From positions 19,071-83,070 of the forward strand of contig NZ_AUAM01000024.1 of assembly GCF_000428725.1 (NCBI RefSeq): a stretch of 64,000 bases of DNA, in the 5' to 3' direction. The stretch is from Psychromonas aquimarina ATCC BAA-1526 (GTDB taxonomy: Bacteria; Pseudomonadota; Gammaproteobacteria; Enterobacterales; Psychromonadaceae). Both the position numbers and the translations under genes were made by a program. Of the stretch, positions 9,814 through 19,744 are shown one piece after another. How positions within the stretch are numbered: position 1 is the first letter of the stretch; every line of letters begins with the position of its first letter. A model generated the notes under the pieces. The model was not told where the DNA came from, did no database searches, and saw nothing but the letters and a program-made list of their open reading frames with translations.

Positions 9814-12081
9814 TTAGTTTTCTTGTTCTGGAACGATCACTTCAACTTTATCAACACGCTGCAGTCCGCGCGGCAGCTTGTTACCGCGGCGGCCTCGTTC
9901 AGCCTGATAATGTGCTAAATCACTCGCTTTTAAAGTTAATTTACGCTTACCTGCATGCAGTGTTACAGAGGCTGCCGCCGGCACAATGCGCAGCATAGTA
10001 ACAAACTCTTCACGTTTAGTCGCTTTTGCCGACATTATGTTGATCATTTTATTACCCTTACCTTTGCTCAGGTTAGGTAAACTGTTCACTGGGAAGAGCA
10101 GCATGCGCCCTTCGTTGCTGATGGTTAAGCATAAGTCGTCATCGCTTTCGCTGACTTTCTGCGGCGCCATTAACTGCGCATTTTCAGTAAGATTGATCAG
10201 TGCCTTACCATTTTTATTACGGCTGTTTATATCACTGAATTTAGCAATAAAGCCGTAACCATGGTCACTGCTGATAATATACTTGTCATTATCTTCGCCC
10301 ATCAGTGCACAGACAAAAGGTACGTTTTCATTCTGATTAAAGCGGCCGGTTAAAGGCTCTCCTTGAGAACGGGCTGACGGCAGTGAATGCGCGTCTAATG
10401 AATAAGCGCGCCCGGAACTGTCGATAAAGATACAGCTCTGATTACTTCTGCCCTGTGTACTGGTGAGGTATTCATCCCCGGCTTTGTAGCTTAATGCCTG
10501 TGCGTCAATATCATGCCCCTTGGCTGAGCGAACCCAGCCCTGGCTGGACAATACTATGGTGACGGCTTCACTGGGCATCAGCTCTTTTTCGGTTAAGGCT
10601 TTTGCTTCAATGCGCTCGATCAGCGGTGAGCGGCGGTCATCTCCATACTTTTCTGCATCAGCTTTGAGTTCTTTTTTCACCAGTGTTTTTAAACGTCGTT
10701 CTGAGCCTAATAACAGTTCTAGTTTTTTCTGCTCGGCGCTTAACTCATCCATTTCGCCGCGGATCTGAATCTCTTCTAACTTAGCTAACTGGCGCAGTTT
10801 AATTTCTAAAATTGCATGTGCCTGTATATCTGAGAGTCCGAAACGCGACATAAGCTCTGCTTTAGCATTGTCATAGGTACGGATAATCTCGATAACTTCA
10901 TCGATATTAAGGTAGGCTGCTAGCAGGCCTTCTAATATATGCAGACGAGCTAAAATTTTATCCAGGCGGAACTGTAAGCGGCGGCGCACCGTATCAGTAC
11001 GGTAAATTAACCATTCATTTAATATCTTAACTAAACCTTTTACCTGCGGACGTTTATCTAAGCCGAGCATATTAAGGTTAACTTTATGGTTTACTTCTAA
11101 ATCGGTGGAAGCAAACAGGTGATGCATTAAGGCTTCAATATCAATACGGTTGGAGCGCGGCACAATAACCAGACGGGTTGGGTTGTCACGATCTGATTCA
11201 TCGCGTAAATCAGCAACCATAGGCAGTTTTTTATCCTGCATCTGTTTGGCGATTTCTCTCAGTATTTTACCTCCGGAAACACGGTGAGGCAGCGCATTGA
11301 TAACGATTTCACCGTTTTCAATCTGATATACCGCACGGCTCTTAAAACTGCCGCGTCCGGTTTCATAAATCTTTTTAATTTCACGGTTCGGCGTGATGAT
11401 TTCAGCTTCCGTCGGATAGTCCGGGCCCTGCACAAATTCCATTAAATCATTAAGCCCTGCTTTCGGGTTGTCCAGCAGATGGATACAGGCATTGGCCACT
11501 TCGCGGGCATTATGCGGCGGAATATCCGTGGCCATACCAACGGCAATACCAGTAATGCCGTTTAATAAAATATGCGGTAAACGTGCCGGTAACAGCTCCG
11601 GTTCTTTGATGGTGCCGTCAAAGTTAGGTTTCCAGTCGATGGTGCCCTGGCCGATTTCAGAAAGTAATAATTCTGAAAAGGGTGATAAACGGGATTCGGT
11701 ATAACGCATAGCGGCGAATGATTTCGGATCGTCCGGTGCCCCCCAGTTACCCTGACCGTCAATTAACGGGTAGCGGTAGGAGAAGGGCTGCGCCATTAAC
11801 ACCATAGCTTCATAACAGGCACTGTCGCCGTGCGGATGATATTTACCTAATACATCACCAACTGTACGGGCTGATTTTTTGTGTTTGGATAATGCGGATA
11901 AACCAAGTTCTGACATTGCATAAACAATACGGCGCTGTACGGGTTTCAGACCATCACTAATATGCGGCAGAGCGCGGTCCATGATGACATACATGGAATA
12001 GTTGAGGTAAGCGTCTTCGGTAAATTTAGCCAGAGGAAGTTGTTCTACGCCCTCTAAGCTTAAATCTAGTACATCACTCAT
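9814..12081 (-). CDS. parC: DNA topoisomerase IV subunit A ParC
   Basis: 755 residues, full length. It decatenates daughter chromosomes together with ParE, which is not in this window. The catalytic Tyr is in [11 protein letters not shown] (about Y127). The winged-helix and tower regions and a C-terminal beta-pinwheel follow. The quinolone-resistance region [12 protein letters not shown] keeps the ordinary Ser (about 87) and Glu (about 91), so no known target resistance change is visible. The absence of a canonical GyrA box and the pairing with plsC argue for ParC over GyrA. Confidence 0.95.
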   Translation of the reverse strand: MSDVLDLSLEGVEQLPLAKFTEDAYLNYSMYVIMDRALPHISDGLKPVQRRIVYAMSELGLSALSKHKKSARTVGDVLGKYHPHGDSACYEAMVLMAQPFSYRYPLIDGQGNWGAPDDPKSFAAMRYTESRLSPFSELLLSEIGQGTIDWKPNFDGTIKEPELLPARLPHILLNGITGIAVGMATDIPPHNAREVANACIHLLDNPKAGLNDLMEFVQGPDYPTEAEIITPNREIKKIYETGRGSFKSRAVYQIENGEIVINALPHRVSGGKILREIAKQMQDKKLPMVADLRDESDRDNPTRLVIVPRSNRIDIEALMHHLFASTDLEVNHKVNLNMLGLDKRPQVKGLVKILNEWLIYRTDTVRRRLQFRLDKILARLHILEGLLAAYLNIDEVIEIIRTYDNAKAELMSRFGLSDIQAHAILEIKLRQLAKLEEIQIRGEMDELSAEQKKLELLLGSERRLKTLVKKELKADAEKYGDDRRSPLIERIEAKALTEKELMPSEAVTIVLSSQGWVRSAKGHDIDAQALSYKAGDEYLTSTQGRSNQSCIFIDSSGRAYSLDAHSLPSARSQGEPLTGRFNQNENVPFVCALMGEDNDKYIISSDHGYGFIAKFSDINSRNKNGKALINLTENAQLMAPQKVSESDDDLCLTISNEGRMLLFPVNSLPNLSKGKGNKMINIMSAKATKREEFVTMLRIVPAAASVTLHAGKRKLTLKASDLAHYQAERGRRGNKLPRGLQRVDKVEVIVPEQEN

Positions 12082-12187
12082 GTTTAATGACCTTGTTTAT
12101 CTTATGATAGAAAAGGAGGGAGTATAACGTAATTAACGAGTTACGAAAAATTGCGAAATCAATTTTGAGGGGGATATATGCCTAATC

Positions 12188-12227
12188 AGCCGGAATATGC
12201 TGAAATCTTTATATTCCGGCTGTTTTT
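12188..12227 (+). terminator. Hairpin with T-run, role unclear
   Basis: Stem CAGCCGGAATAT / ATATTCCGGCTG followed by TTTTT on the plus strand. No plus-strand gene lies upstream, so what it would terminate (perhaps antisense transcription from parC) is unknown. Confidence 0.4.
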
Positions 12228-12230
12228 ATC

Positions 12231-12263
12231 AAAAGCTCAGCATTTTCAGCATGCGGCTGAGCT
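12231..12263 (-). terminator. Terminator behind the DASS transporter
   Basis: Stem AGCTCAGC / GCTGAGCT (12234-12241, 12256-12263) followed by TTTT on the minus strand, just past the transporter stop. Confidence 0.55.
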
Positions 12264-12280
12264 CTCTGAGGAAGTTTTAT

Positions 12281-13669
12281 TTAAGCCCAGAATACCCAGG
12301 AAAACAGCGTTAACACTGCAATACAGGAAAGATTCAGGTAAATACCGATGCGCATCATCTCTGACTGTTTAATATGACCGCTGGCAAATACAATCGCATT
12401 CGGCGGCGTAGCAACGGGCAGCATAAAGGCGCATGATGCACTGATACCGATAACGACCGATAAAACAATCGGCGAGACACCGAGTACTTCAGCCACACTG
12501 GCAAATACCGGAATAAGCAGAGCCGCACTTGCTGTATTACTGGCAAATTCAGTTAAAAATACCACAAAAGCAACCACAGCCAGGATAGTCAGCAGTATGC
12601 CGACGTGTGATAAAATTACGCTGAGACTTTCAGCCAGGAAGATACTGGTACCTGTCACTTTTAATATATTACTTAAGCAGATACCGCCGCCGAATAACAG
12701 CAGTACGCCCCAGTCTGTGGTTTTTTCAATATCTTTCCAATGAACGACCCGGGCAAAACTGACCAGCACAATTGCCAGCAGGGCAACTAAAGTGTCAAAT
12801 TTGGCTAATCCGCCGAGCATCTTATTAATCGGCACACTGAATATCCATAAAAATACGGTTAAAGCGAAAATAGCCAGCGTGACGATTTTACCTTTATCCC
12901 ACTTAATCGGCTCATGGTTTAACTCAAAGACTTCATTTAGGTTTGGTTTTAATAACAGGTAGAGTATGCTGACTGCCATCGGCAGCAGTATCAAAGTAAC
13001 CGGTACGCCGAAAGCCATCCATTCGGTAAAGCTTAAGTTTGATTCTGCCGCTGCAATTGCATTCGGCGGGCTGCCGACTATGGTTGCAATGCCGCCGATA
13101 CTGGCGCAGTAGGCGATGCCTAATAATACAAACACATAGGTATTGTGGCCGGTTTTGGCGTTGACCTTGCTTAAAATACCCAGGATCAGCGGCAGCATCA
13201 TTGCAGTTGTTGCTGTATTACTGATCCACATGGAAAGACCTGCTGTTACGCCGAACAACATAAATACCGCAGCACTCATCCGTCCCCTGGCTAATACCAG
13301 CACCTGATCGGCTATCACCTTATCCAGCTCCTGGCGGTGCAGTGCGGCCGCCAGTGCAAAACCGCCTAAAAATAAAAATATAATCGGGTTAGAAAAGCTG
13401 GAAAGTGCAGCCTGGGTATCAAATACTCCGGATACAACGGCTAATATAGGGATGAAAAGAGCAGTAATACTGACGTGCATCGCTTCTGTTAACCATAATA
13501 TAGCGATAAATAAAAGTATGCACAGGCCCATTACCACCTCTTTTTCAAAAGGTAAATAACGATATAAAAGAGCAAACAAAATAATATCGCAGAGAATGAT
13601 AATACTGTTTCTATTAACCAGCCATTCGGTTGTATTGGTAGGTAGAGGTGCGGTCTTGTTAAGGGGCAT
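12281..13669 (-). CDS. DASS (SLC13) family sodium-coupled anion/dicarboxylate symporter
   Basis: 462 residues with about 12 hydrophobic segments. Substrate and sodium hairpins are visible as [14 protein letters not shown] and [22 protein letters not shown] and [19 protein letters not shown] match the DASS signature loops. Expected to import succinate-like dicarboxylates or related anions. The start at 13669 is preferred because GGAG lies 6 nt upstream and overlaps the longer candidate start. It stands alone between terminators. Confidence 0.88.
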   Translation of the reverse strand: MPLNKTAPLPTNTTEWLVNRNSIIILCDIILFALLYRYLPFEKEVVMGLCILLFIAILWLTEAMHVSITALFIPILAVVSGVFDTQAALSSFSNPIIFLFLGGFALAAALHRQELDKVIADQVLVLARGRMSAAVFMLFGVTAGLSMWISNTATTAMMLPLILGILSKVNAKTGHNTYVFVLLGIAYCASIGGIATIVGSPPNAIAAAESNLSFTEWMAFGVPVTLILLPMAVSILYLLLKPNLNEVFELNHEPIKWDKGKIVTLAIFALTVFLWIFSVPINKMLGGLAKFDTLVALLAIVLVSFARVVHWKDIEKTTDWGVLLLFGGGICLSNILKVTGTSIFLAESLSVILSHVGILLTILAVVAFVVFLTEFASNTASAALLIPVFASVAEVLGVSPIVLSVVIGISASCAFMLPVATPPNAIVFASGHIKQSEMMRIGIYLNLSCIAVLTLFSWVFWA

Positions 13670-13689
13670 AATTAACTCCATTCGAGAGA

Positions 13690-14048
13690 AAAATAATACA
13701 GCTTTTTTTAATTAGTTTTTTATTTTTACAGAGCCGCCGGTATTAATTGAAATTGATTATTTCAGCGCTCTCAGCTTCGGCGAATTTCTTTCCGCGCAGG
13801 GCTTTTTACTGTCTTTACTATTTGAGATGTAAAGGAATTGTCTGCAACCCTGTTAAAGCATAGTTGCATATAATGTTGTCAAAAAGTCAAATTGTTGTTA
13901 AAAACGTTAGATAGATCCCAATGGCTGATAAAAACTAAGATCAGGGATGATTTGTGACTAAAACAGCGAGGGCAGTATTAATTTTAAGCAGTTAGGTTGA
14001 GTAGAACTAATATGCTGCCGGGCTGACTGGACTTGGAGCTGCAGCTAT
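13690..14048. other. Gene-free intergenic stretch
   Basis: About 360 bases upstream of the DASS transporter and downstream of hemL. I see no convincing reading frame, tRNA or riboswitch. It presumably carries the transporter promoter. Confidence 0.5.
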
Positions 14049-14076
14049 AAAAAAACCACTGTTCAGTGGTTTTTTA
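14049..14076. terminator. Bidirectional intrinsic terminator downstream of hemL
   Basis: Perfect inverted repeat AAAAAACCACT / AGTGGTTTTTT (14050-14060, 14065-14075) with a 4-base loop, placed 26 bases after the hemL stop. Confidence 0.85.
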
Positions 14077-14101
14077 TTTATTTCGCTTAGAAAAAACAGT
14101 T

Positions 14102-15379
14102 TTACAGGGCTGCAAATGCTTTTTTAGCCGCTGTCAGAGTATCTTCAATATCCTGTTCGCTATGTGCCAGGGATAAAAATCCAGCCTCAAAAGCAGACGG
14201 TGCAAGATAAACTCCCTGCTCTAGCATCAAGTGGAAGAATTTTTTAAATTTATCCACATCACAGGCGCAGACCTGTGCAAAGTTAGTAACCTGACTTTCT
14301 TCAGTAAAGAAGAATCCGAACATGCCGCCCGCATAATTAACCGCTAATGCCACACCTTCTTCTTCGGCTGCTTTTTTCAGGCCGAGTGCGAGTTTTTCGG
14401 TTTTCTCTGCAAGTCGTGCATATTCTGGTGTATCCAGCGCAGTTAAAGCCGCTAGTCCCGCATGCATTGCAATCGGGTTGCCCGAGAGAGTACCGGCCTG
14501 ATAAACAGGACCTGTCGGTGCTATATGCTTCATCACTTGTGCTGAGCCGCCGAACGCGCCGACCGGCATACCGCCGCCGATCACTTTACCAAGGGTGGTC
14601 AGATCCGGTTTCACATCATAATAAGCCTGTGCGCCGCCGAGCGCGACGCGGAACCCGGTCATTACTTCATCTAAAATCAGTAATGAAGCATTTTCATCAC
14701 AAATCTGACGTAATCCCTGTAAAAATCCGGGGGCTGGTGGAATACAGTTCATATTACCGGCAACGGGCTCAACAATAATACAGGCGATCTGATCTTTATA
14801 TTCAGCAAAAAGCTTCTCTACCGATTCAAGATCGTTATAATCTGCCGTTAAGGTATGTTTTGCAAAATCGGCGGGAATACCCGGAGAGCTCGGCTGGCCT
14901 AGGGTTAATGCGCCGGAACCGGCTTTTACTAACAGTGAGTCTGCATGACCGTGGTAGCAGCCTTCAAATTTTAATATTTTATCGCGGTTTGTATAACCGC
15001 GTGCCAGACGAATAGCACTCATGGTGGCTTCTGTTCCTGAGCTGACCATCCGCAGCTGTTCCATTGACGGAACCAGGCTTTTTACTTTTTCTGCCATCGC
15101 AATTTCAATTTCAGTGGGAGCACCAAAACTTAAACCGTTTTCAGCCGCCGCTATTACGGCCGCTTTAATATCCGGATGATTATGACCAAGAATCATCGGC
15201 CCCCAGGAGCCGACATAGTCGATATACTGCTTTTTATCTGCATCATAAATATAAGCATCCTGCGCTCTTTCAATAAACAGCGGACCGCCTCCGACACCGT
15301 TGAACGCTCGAACGGGAGAGTTAACACCACCGGGAATGATTGCTTGTGCTTGAGCGAATAGCTCGTTAGATCTGCTCAT
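14102..15379 (-). CDS. hemL: Glutamate-1-semialdehyde 2,1-aminomutase HemL
   Basis: 425 residues from the ATG at 15379, preceded by AGGAC; the upstream in-frame extension is not family-like. A PLP enzyme making 5-aminolevulinate in the C5 haem pathway. The PLP lysine lies in [18 protein letters not shown]. The PLP-phosphate and cofactor region ([18 protein letters not shown]) and the active-site [13 protein letters not shown] segment are intact. Single gene, divergent from clcA. Confidence 0.96.
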   Translation of the reverse strand: MSRSNELFAQAQAIIPGGVNSPVRAFNGVGGGPLFIERAQDAYIYDADKKQYIDYVGSWGPMILGHNHPDIKAAVIAAAENGLSFGAPTEIEIAMAEKVKSLVPSMEQLRMVSSGTEATMSAIRLARGYTNRDKILKFEGCYHGHADSLLVKAGSGALTLGQPSSPGIPADFAKHTLTADYNDLESVEKLFAEYKDQIACIIVEPVAGNMNCIPPAPGFLQGLRQICDENASLLILDEVMTGFRVALGGAQAYYDVKPDLTTLGKVIGGGMPVGAFGGSAQVMKHIAPTGPVYQAGTLSGNPIAMHAGLAALTALDTPEYARLAEKTEKLALGLKKAAEEEGVALAVNYAGGMFGFFFTEESQVTNFAQVCACDVDKFKKFFHLMLEQGVYLAPSAFEAGFLSLAHSEQDIEDTLTAAKKAFAAL

Positions 15380-15599
15380 GGAAGTCCTATTAATTAACAG
15401 TTTAAGGTGAAAAGGCAATATGAAAAGCCAATATACCAGACTCTCTTGTTCGATAAACATTGCTAATTATATTTTTTATCAATGTTTTTTGAACTGTATC
15501 ATGTTAATTTGACTTGTAGTTTTTGTATAATCATGGTCTTTTGTTGCCTGCCGACAAACTTCCTCTCTCTGACTGACATTAAAAGTTGTTTTTATTTGT

Positions 15600-17012
15600 A
15601 TGAATAGAAGTATCCCATTATTTTTTCTGAGTAATTTTAAACGTTTTATCGACCGCTTTTTTACCCGTAAAAGCAGTGCGCTGCTTATCTGGTTATCGGT
15701 ATTTATCGGTATCTTAGCCGGGATAATGTCGGCACTGTTTGATCACGGTATTGTCTGGGTCAGTGAGTTTCGACTGGAGTTTATAAGCAGCTACAGTGAT
15801 TCGCAGGTTCCCCTGTGGCTGATTGCTGTTCCGGTTTCATCGCTAATGGCGGGACTGGCTTTTTATATTACTCATAAATTTGCGCCTGAAGCCGGCGGCA
15901 GCGGTATTCCGGAAATTGAAGGGGCGATGGAGGGCATGCGCCCGGTGCGCTGGAAGCGGGTAATTCCGGTTAAATTCTTTGGCGGTTTGTTAGCTCTAGG
16001 CAGCGGTATGGCACTGGGAAGAGAAGGGCCTTCGGTGCAGTTGGGGGCAAATGTCGGGCGAATGATTTCTGATCTTTTTAAAGTGAACAAAGTTGACAGT
16101 CAGGCTTTACTGGCAGCCGGTGCAGCCGGCGGTCTGGCGGCTGCATTTAATGCACCGCTGGCCGGTATTATGTTTGTTATCGAAGAGATGCGTTCACAGT
16201 TTAACTACAGCTTAACTTCGACTAAAAGTGTGTTTATGAGCGCCGTGATGGCGACTATAGTGATGCGCCTGATCACTGATCAGGATGCTGTGGTCAAGGT
16301 TACCTATTATTCACATCCGGACTTATTATCCTTATGGTTATACCTGCTCCTGGGGTTCTGTTTCGGGGTGATCGGTATTTTATTTAATAAAATGATCCTG
16401 GCGACTCAGGATATGTTTCTGTTTGTTCATAAAAACCAGCGCTGGCGTTTTGTTGCTGTCGGCCTGTTTTTAGGGGCCGCTTTTGGTGCTTTATCTGTGA
16501 TTGAACCTGATCTGGCTTTCAGCGGTCTGTCACTTATTCCTAACGTAGAGGGCGGGCACTACCTTGCCGGCGGTTTACTGGTTATCTTCCTGTTTCGAAT
16601 TCTGACCACACTGCTGAGTTTCGGTTCCGGTGCACCCGGCGGCGTTTTTGCACCGACTTTAGCTCTGGGAACACTATTCGGCATGCTGTTTGGTCTGGCC
16701 GCTCACGCGCTGTTTCCTGAGATAGTGACAGAAGCAGGCACCTTTGCTATTGCCGGTATGGGCGGGTTATTTGCCGCCACAGTACGTGCACCGATTACCG
16801 GAATTTTACTGGTTATTGAGATGACCAGTAATTATGAAATGATTTTACCCTTAATTGTAACCTGTTTAGGTGCGACTATGGTTGCTCAGTCCCTTGGCGG
16901 GCGCCCTATATATACGCAGTTATTAGAACGGACTATGAGACTGTCTATGCGTCAGAAGCGTCAGGAGCAGACACGTAAAGCTATGTTCCGTGTATCGCAG
17001 AAAGATAAATAG
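15600..17012 (+). CDS. clcA: H+/Cl- exchange transporter ClcA-like (CLC family)
   Basis: 470 residues with the CLC fold. Chloride-site motifs are GGSGIPE (about 99-105), GREGPSVQLG with gating Glu about 142, and GAPGGVFAPTLALG. A conserved Tyr occurs near the end in GGRPIYTQLLERTM. Predicted inner-membrane proton/chloride antiporter, useful in acid stress. No C-terminal CBS domains. The last 46 bases of the gene are repeated 90 bp downstream (see the repeat entry). The ATG follows a weak ribosome site. Confidence 0.92.
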   Translation: MNRSIPLFFLSNFKRFIDRFFTRKSSALLIWLSVFIGILAGIMSALFDHGIVWVSEFRLEFISSYSDSQVPLWLIAVPVSSLMAGLAFYITHKFAPEAGGSGIPEIEGAMEGMRPVRWKRVIPVKFFGGLLALGSGMALGREGPSVQLGANVGRMISDLFKVNKVDSQALLAAGAAGGLAAAFNAPLAGIMFVIEEMRSQFNYSLTSTKSVFMSAVMATIVMRLITDQDAVVKVTYYSHPDLLSLWLYLLLGFCFGVIGILFNKMILATQDMFLFVHKNQRWRFVAVGLFLGAAFGALSVIEPDLAFSGLSLIPNVEGGHYLAGGLLVIFLFRILTTLLSFGSGAPGGVFAPTLALGTLFGMLFGLAAHALFPEIVTEAGTFAIAGMGGLFAATVRAPITGILLVIEMTSNYEMILPLIVTCLGATMVAQSLGGRPIYTQLLERTMRLSMRQKRQEQTRKAMFRVSQKDK

Positions 17013-17102
17013 CAGGCTCGTACGGTGAGCTGCCGCGCGGCGTAGAAAGGTAAACAGCAGACACGTAAAGCAATGTTCCGTGTATCGCAGAAAGATAAAT
17101 AG
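16967..17102 (+). repeat. Direct repeat of the clcA 3' end (90-bp period)
   Basis: The last 46 bases of clcA (16967-17012), including the TAG stop, recur at 17057-17102 with one synonymous change (GCT to GCA). The period is 90 bp, a multiple of three. The sequence between the copies has a stop codon and resembles the preceding clcA sequence only weakly. Confidence 0.9.
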
Positions 17103-17127
17103 TATTTTCACTGCTTAAAGGTGTTTA

Positions 17128-17982
17128 ATGAAACGCTTAAAAAATAGTTTTATAAAATGGCTGCTTACTGCCGTGCTGTGTTTATTACTTGGTTTTTTGC
17201 TGGGTAAGTTTAAGCAGGATATACTGCAGGGCTCTTTAAGCGCAGTGAAAATAGAACTGCAGAGCATGCAGGTTGAAAAAGTAGAGCAAGTTAAACAGAT
17301 TGCGCATCTGCAGGCGCAGCGCCAGACTGATCAGCAGACTATTACATCTTTAACTCAGGAAAATAAAAAACTTAATGAAGCGTTGAGGCTGTAGAATAAC
17401 TCATTTTTTATAAACTTTGGAAAATGTACGATTTTAACTTGTTGTTTTAAATGACAATAAAAACACGAGAAAGTATGTTTTTTCTGAAAATGGAGAAATT
17501 CTACAGCCTCGTTAAATGCAGTCTCAAATAAGTTGTATTTTTATGAGCGGGTACTTGCACCGGAGCTGGAAGTCTCAGGAGTAAAAGTTCACTCATTTAC
17601 TGTTGTTGAAGATTTTGAAGCTGGACGCTGGGATTACGAACTGGTATTAATGCAGGCGCAGAAAGGACGGCGTTTTTTAAACGGGCGCCTGGAAATATCT
17701 TTTTCCGTTTCAGATCAGCAGGAGCTTAAACGTATTTCTTTAAAAGAATTGAGCGACAAGGTTCCGTCTGGTTTTAAGTTCAGGTATTTTCAGACAATAA
17801 AAGGTACATTTAAACTGCCGGCGAATATAACGGTTGATGAAGTTATCATCGATCTTAAGGTCAAGGGCGATCGCTGGTATAAAGCACAGCAGTTAGAACA
17901 GCGTTATGACTGGCGGGCATTAATCGAAAAAGATGCTGCTGATTTTACTGAGTTTGATAAACCTGTACCTGCTGGTAATTAA
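17128..17982 (+). pseudogene. DUF6776-like membrane protein gene, split by a 126-bp insertion
   Basis: The first part (17128-17394, 88 residues) has one transmembrane segment (about 11-27) and a coiled coil. The second part (17533-17982, beginning LYFYERVLAPELE) is the conserved C-terminal domain, with FRYFQTIKGTFKLP. Both lie in the same frame. Removing the inverted-repeat element at 17385-17510 and one copy of its GTT duplication joins them as EALNAVSNKLYFYERV, restoring an uninterrupted gene of about 241 residues, the expected family length. The family has no known function; it lies next to erpA here. The downstream part could still be translated from the TTG at 17533, but without its membrane anchor. 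Confidence 0.8.
17385..17510. mobile_element. 126-bp MITE-like insertion
   Basis: Perfect 13-bp terminal inverted repeats GAGGCTGTAGAAT (17385-17397) and ATTCTACAGCCTC (17498-17510). A 3-bp direct duplication GTT flanks it (17382-17384 and 17511-17513). The interior is AT-rich and has no gene. It brings in-frame stops TAG, TGA and TAA into the host gene. I do not recognise the parent transposon. Confidence 0.85.
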
Positions 17983-18082
17983 TTACAGCAGCGCATATTT
18001 TGAGAATGATTTTTCTTATACTTGAACTAATTAGTCAGGTATTGGATAATATTACACTGTTTATATATTTTTAGAGGTTACC

Positions 18083-18433
18083 ATGACATCCGAAGTCGAA
18101 ATGGCATTGCCAATTTATTTTAGCGACAACGCTGCAGATAAAGTAAAGGGGCTGATAGCCGAAGAAGAAAACCCTGCATTAAAATTACGTGTTTACGTAA
18201 CCGGCGGCGGTTGTTCAGGGTTCCAGTACGGCTTCACTTTTGATGAAAAGGTTAATGAAGGTGATACCCTGATTGAAAAGAACGGTGTGACTTTATTAGT
18301 CGATTCAATGAGCCTGCAGTACCTGATCGGCGGTACAGTGGATTATGTTGACGGTCTGGAAGGTTCGCGTTTTTTTGTTAATAATCCTAATGCCACAGCA
18401 ACCTGCGGCTGCGGTTCGTCATTTTCTATATAA
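18083..18433 (+). CDS. erpA: Iron-sulfur cluster insertion protein ErpA
   Basis: 116 residues, an A-type carrier nearly identical in pattern to E. coli ErpA (114). The three cluster ligands are C44 ([15 protein letters not shown]) and C108/C110 ([11 protein letters not shown]). It delivers Fe-S clusters to target enzymes, including those of isoprenoid synthesis and respiration. AGAGG precedes the ATG. It stands alone downstream of the split DUF6776-like gene. Confidence 0.96.
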   Translation: MTSEVEMALPIYFSDNAADKVKGLIAEEENPALKLRVYVTGGGCSGFQYGFTFDEKVNEGDTLIEKNGVTLLVDSMSLQYLIGGTVDYVDGLEGSRFFVNNPNATATCGCGSSFSI

Positions 18434-18600
18434 CTGCCGCGCTTAATTTTGTGAAGTTTTCGTTATTATAAAGGGCTTCACAAACTTCTTTTTCTTAAAA
18501 ATCCCGTCCAAATAACAGTTATTATCCTTTTAACTCGCATCAAACTTACTTTCCTATAACATAAGATATTAATTATTTTATTATTTGTTGAGGTCTGTTC

Positions 18601-19680
18601 ATGCCTGCTCGTATCTCCAACTATTTTTTATTACGTCCCTATTGGCTGGCGATTATTATCAGTCTGCTGCTTATCTTATGGATGCTTTCCTCTCCTGAGG
18701 CAGAGCCGCTGCAGGCGGAACAACATTCAATAAAAGAGCAGATCCTGCCTAAGGTGCAGACTACCCGTTTTACACCGGAAAAAATGACCAAGTCTTTAAC
18801 CTTGTATGGTAAAAGTGAAGCTAACAGCCGTGCTGTTATTCGTGCCGAAGTGGCGGGTAAAATCGTTGCGATTACCACTAAAAAAGGCCTTCGGGTTAAA
18901 CGCGGTCAGGCTTTGCTTAATATTGAAAAAAATGAACTGCCGTTCCGTCTGGAGCAGGCGCAGGCATTATTAGATGAGCGTTCATTAAATTATAAAGCGG
19001 TTAAATCGTTAAATGATAAAGGTCTGCAGGGACGAGCCCGCCTGGCGGAGATGAAGAGTCTGTTACTGGCTGCCAGAACTGATGTAGAGCAGCTGCAGCT
19101 GAAACTTGCGCGCACAAAAGTCACAGCGCCGTTTTCCGGTATTCTGCAGGAGCAGTTTGCTGAAAAAGGGGATTACCTGCAGGTTGGAGATTCTGTATTC
19201 AGCCTGGAAAATATTGACCCTATTGTTATTCGCGGTGATGCTACCGAACATTATGTTAGTCAGCTGACACTCGGGCAGAGTATTTCGGCAACACTGCTGT
19301 CCGGTGAAGTAATTTCCGGGAAAATAACTTACATTGCATCGATGGCGGACAGTAAAAGCAGCACTTTCCGTATTGAAGCTGAGTTTGCCAACCCGGAATT
19401 GAAAATTTTCTCCGGTATCAGCGCAAAACTGTCAATCCCTCTTTATCCCGTTGAAGCCATTTATATTTCACCGTCGGCATTAGCCATGGACGGCGAGGGG
19501 AATCTAGGGGTTAAGTTAGTTGAGCAGGGGACCGTGGTATTTAAAGCGATAAAGCTTGTTGAAGCTGATAATAACGGCGCCTGGTTATCTGGATTTGCAG
19601 GTGAGGTAGATATTATTACGCTCGGACAGGGGTTTGTAAAACCCGGTGACCCTGTACAGGCAGTAGCTGCGGAGAAATAA
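18601..19680 (+). CDS. RND efflux periplasmic adaptor subunit (membrane fusion protein)
   Basis: 359 residues. One N-terminal membrane anchor (about 14-32) is followed by a lipoyl-like half (VAGKIVAITTKKGLRVKRGQ), a short alpha-hairpin (about 115-165), the second lipoyl half (VTAPFSGILQEQFAEKGDYL) and a beta-barrel. It would link the RND permease encoded next to an outer-membrane channel not seen here. The adaptor-permease order is typical. Substrate unknown. Confidence 0.9.
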   Translation: MPARISNYFLLRPYWLAIIISLLLILWMLSSPEAEPLQAEQHSIKEQILPKVQTTRFTPEKMTKSLTLYGKSEANSRAVIRAEVAGKIVAITTKKGLRVKRGQALLNIEKNELPFRLEQAQALLDERSLNYKAVKSLNDKGLQGRARLAEMKSLLLAARTDVEQLQLKLARTKVTAPFSGILQEQFAEKGDYLQVGDSVFSLENIDPIVIRGDATEHYVSQLTLGQSISATLLSGEVISGKITYIASMADSKSSTFRIEAEFANPELKIFSGISAKLSIPLYPVEAIYISPSALAMDGEGNLGVKLVEQGTVVFKAIKLVEADNNGAWLSGFAGEVDIITLGQGFVKPGDPVQAVAAEK

Positions 19681-19682
19681 TC

Positions 19683-19742
19683 ATGGCAAGGCTTGTATTA
19701 AAAGTGCGCAATTTCATGCTGGATACTGAAACGGAGAGATAA
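19683..19742 (+). CDS. Possible 19-residue leader peptide between adaptor and permease
   Basis: ATG 2 nt after the adaptor stop with GGAGA 8 nt upstream. It encodes MARLVLKVRNFMLDTETER and ends 2 nt before the permease ATG, so it would bridge translation across the gap. It may be a coupling device or chance. No homologue recognised. Confidence 0.3.
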   Translation: MARLVLKVRNFMLDTETER

Positions 19743-19744
19743 TT

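Noticed and set aside
13690..14048. Riboswitch or CRP site upstream of the DASS transporter
   Set aside because: Only isolated half-site matches; no consistent fold or full palindrome was seen.
17395..17532. Frameshift or sequencing error in the DUF6776-like gene
   Set aside because: Both halves are in one frame and the interruption is an inverted-repeat element with a target duplication.
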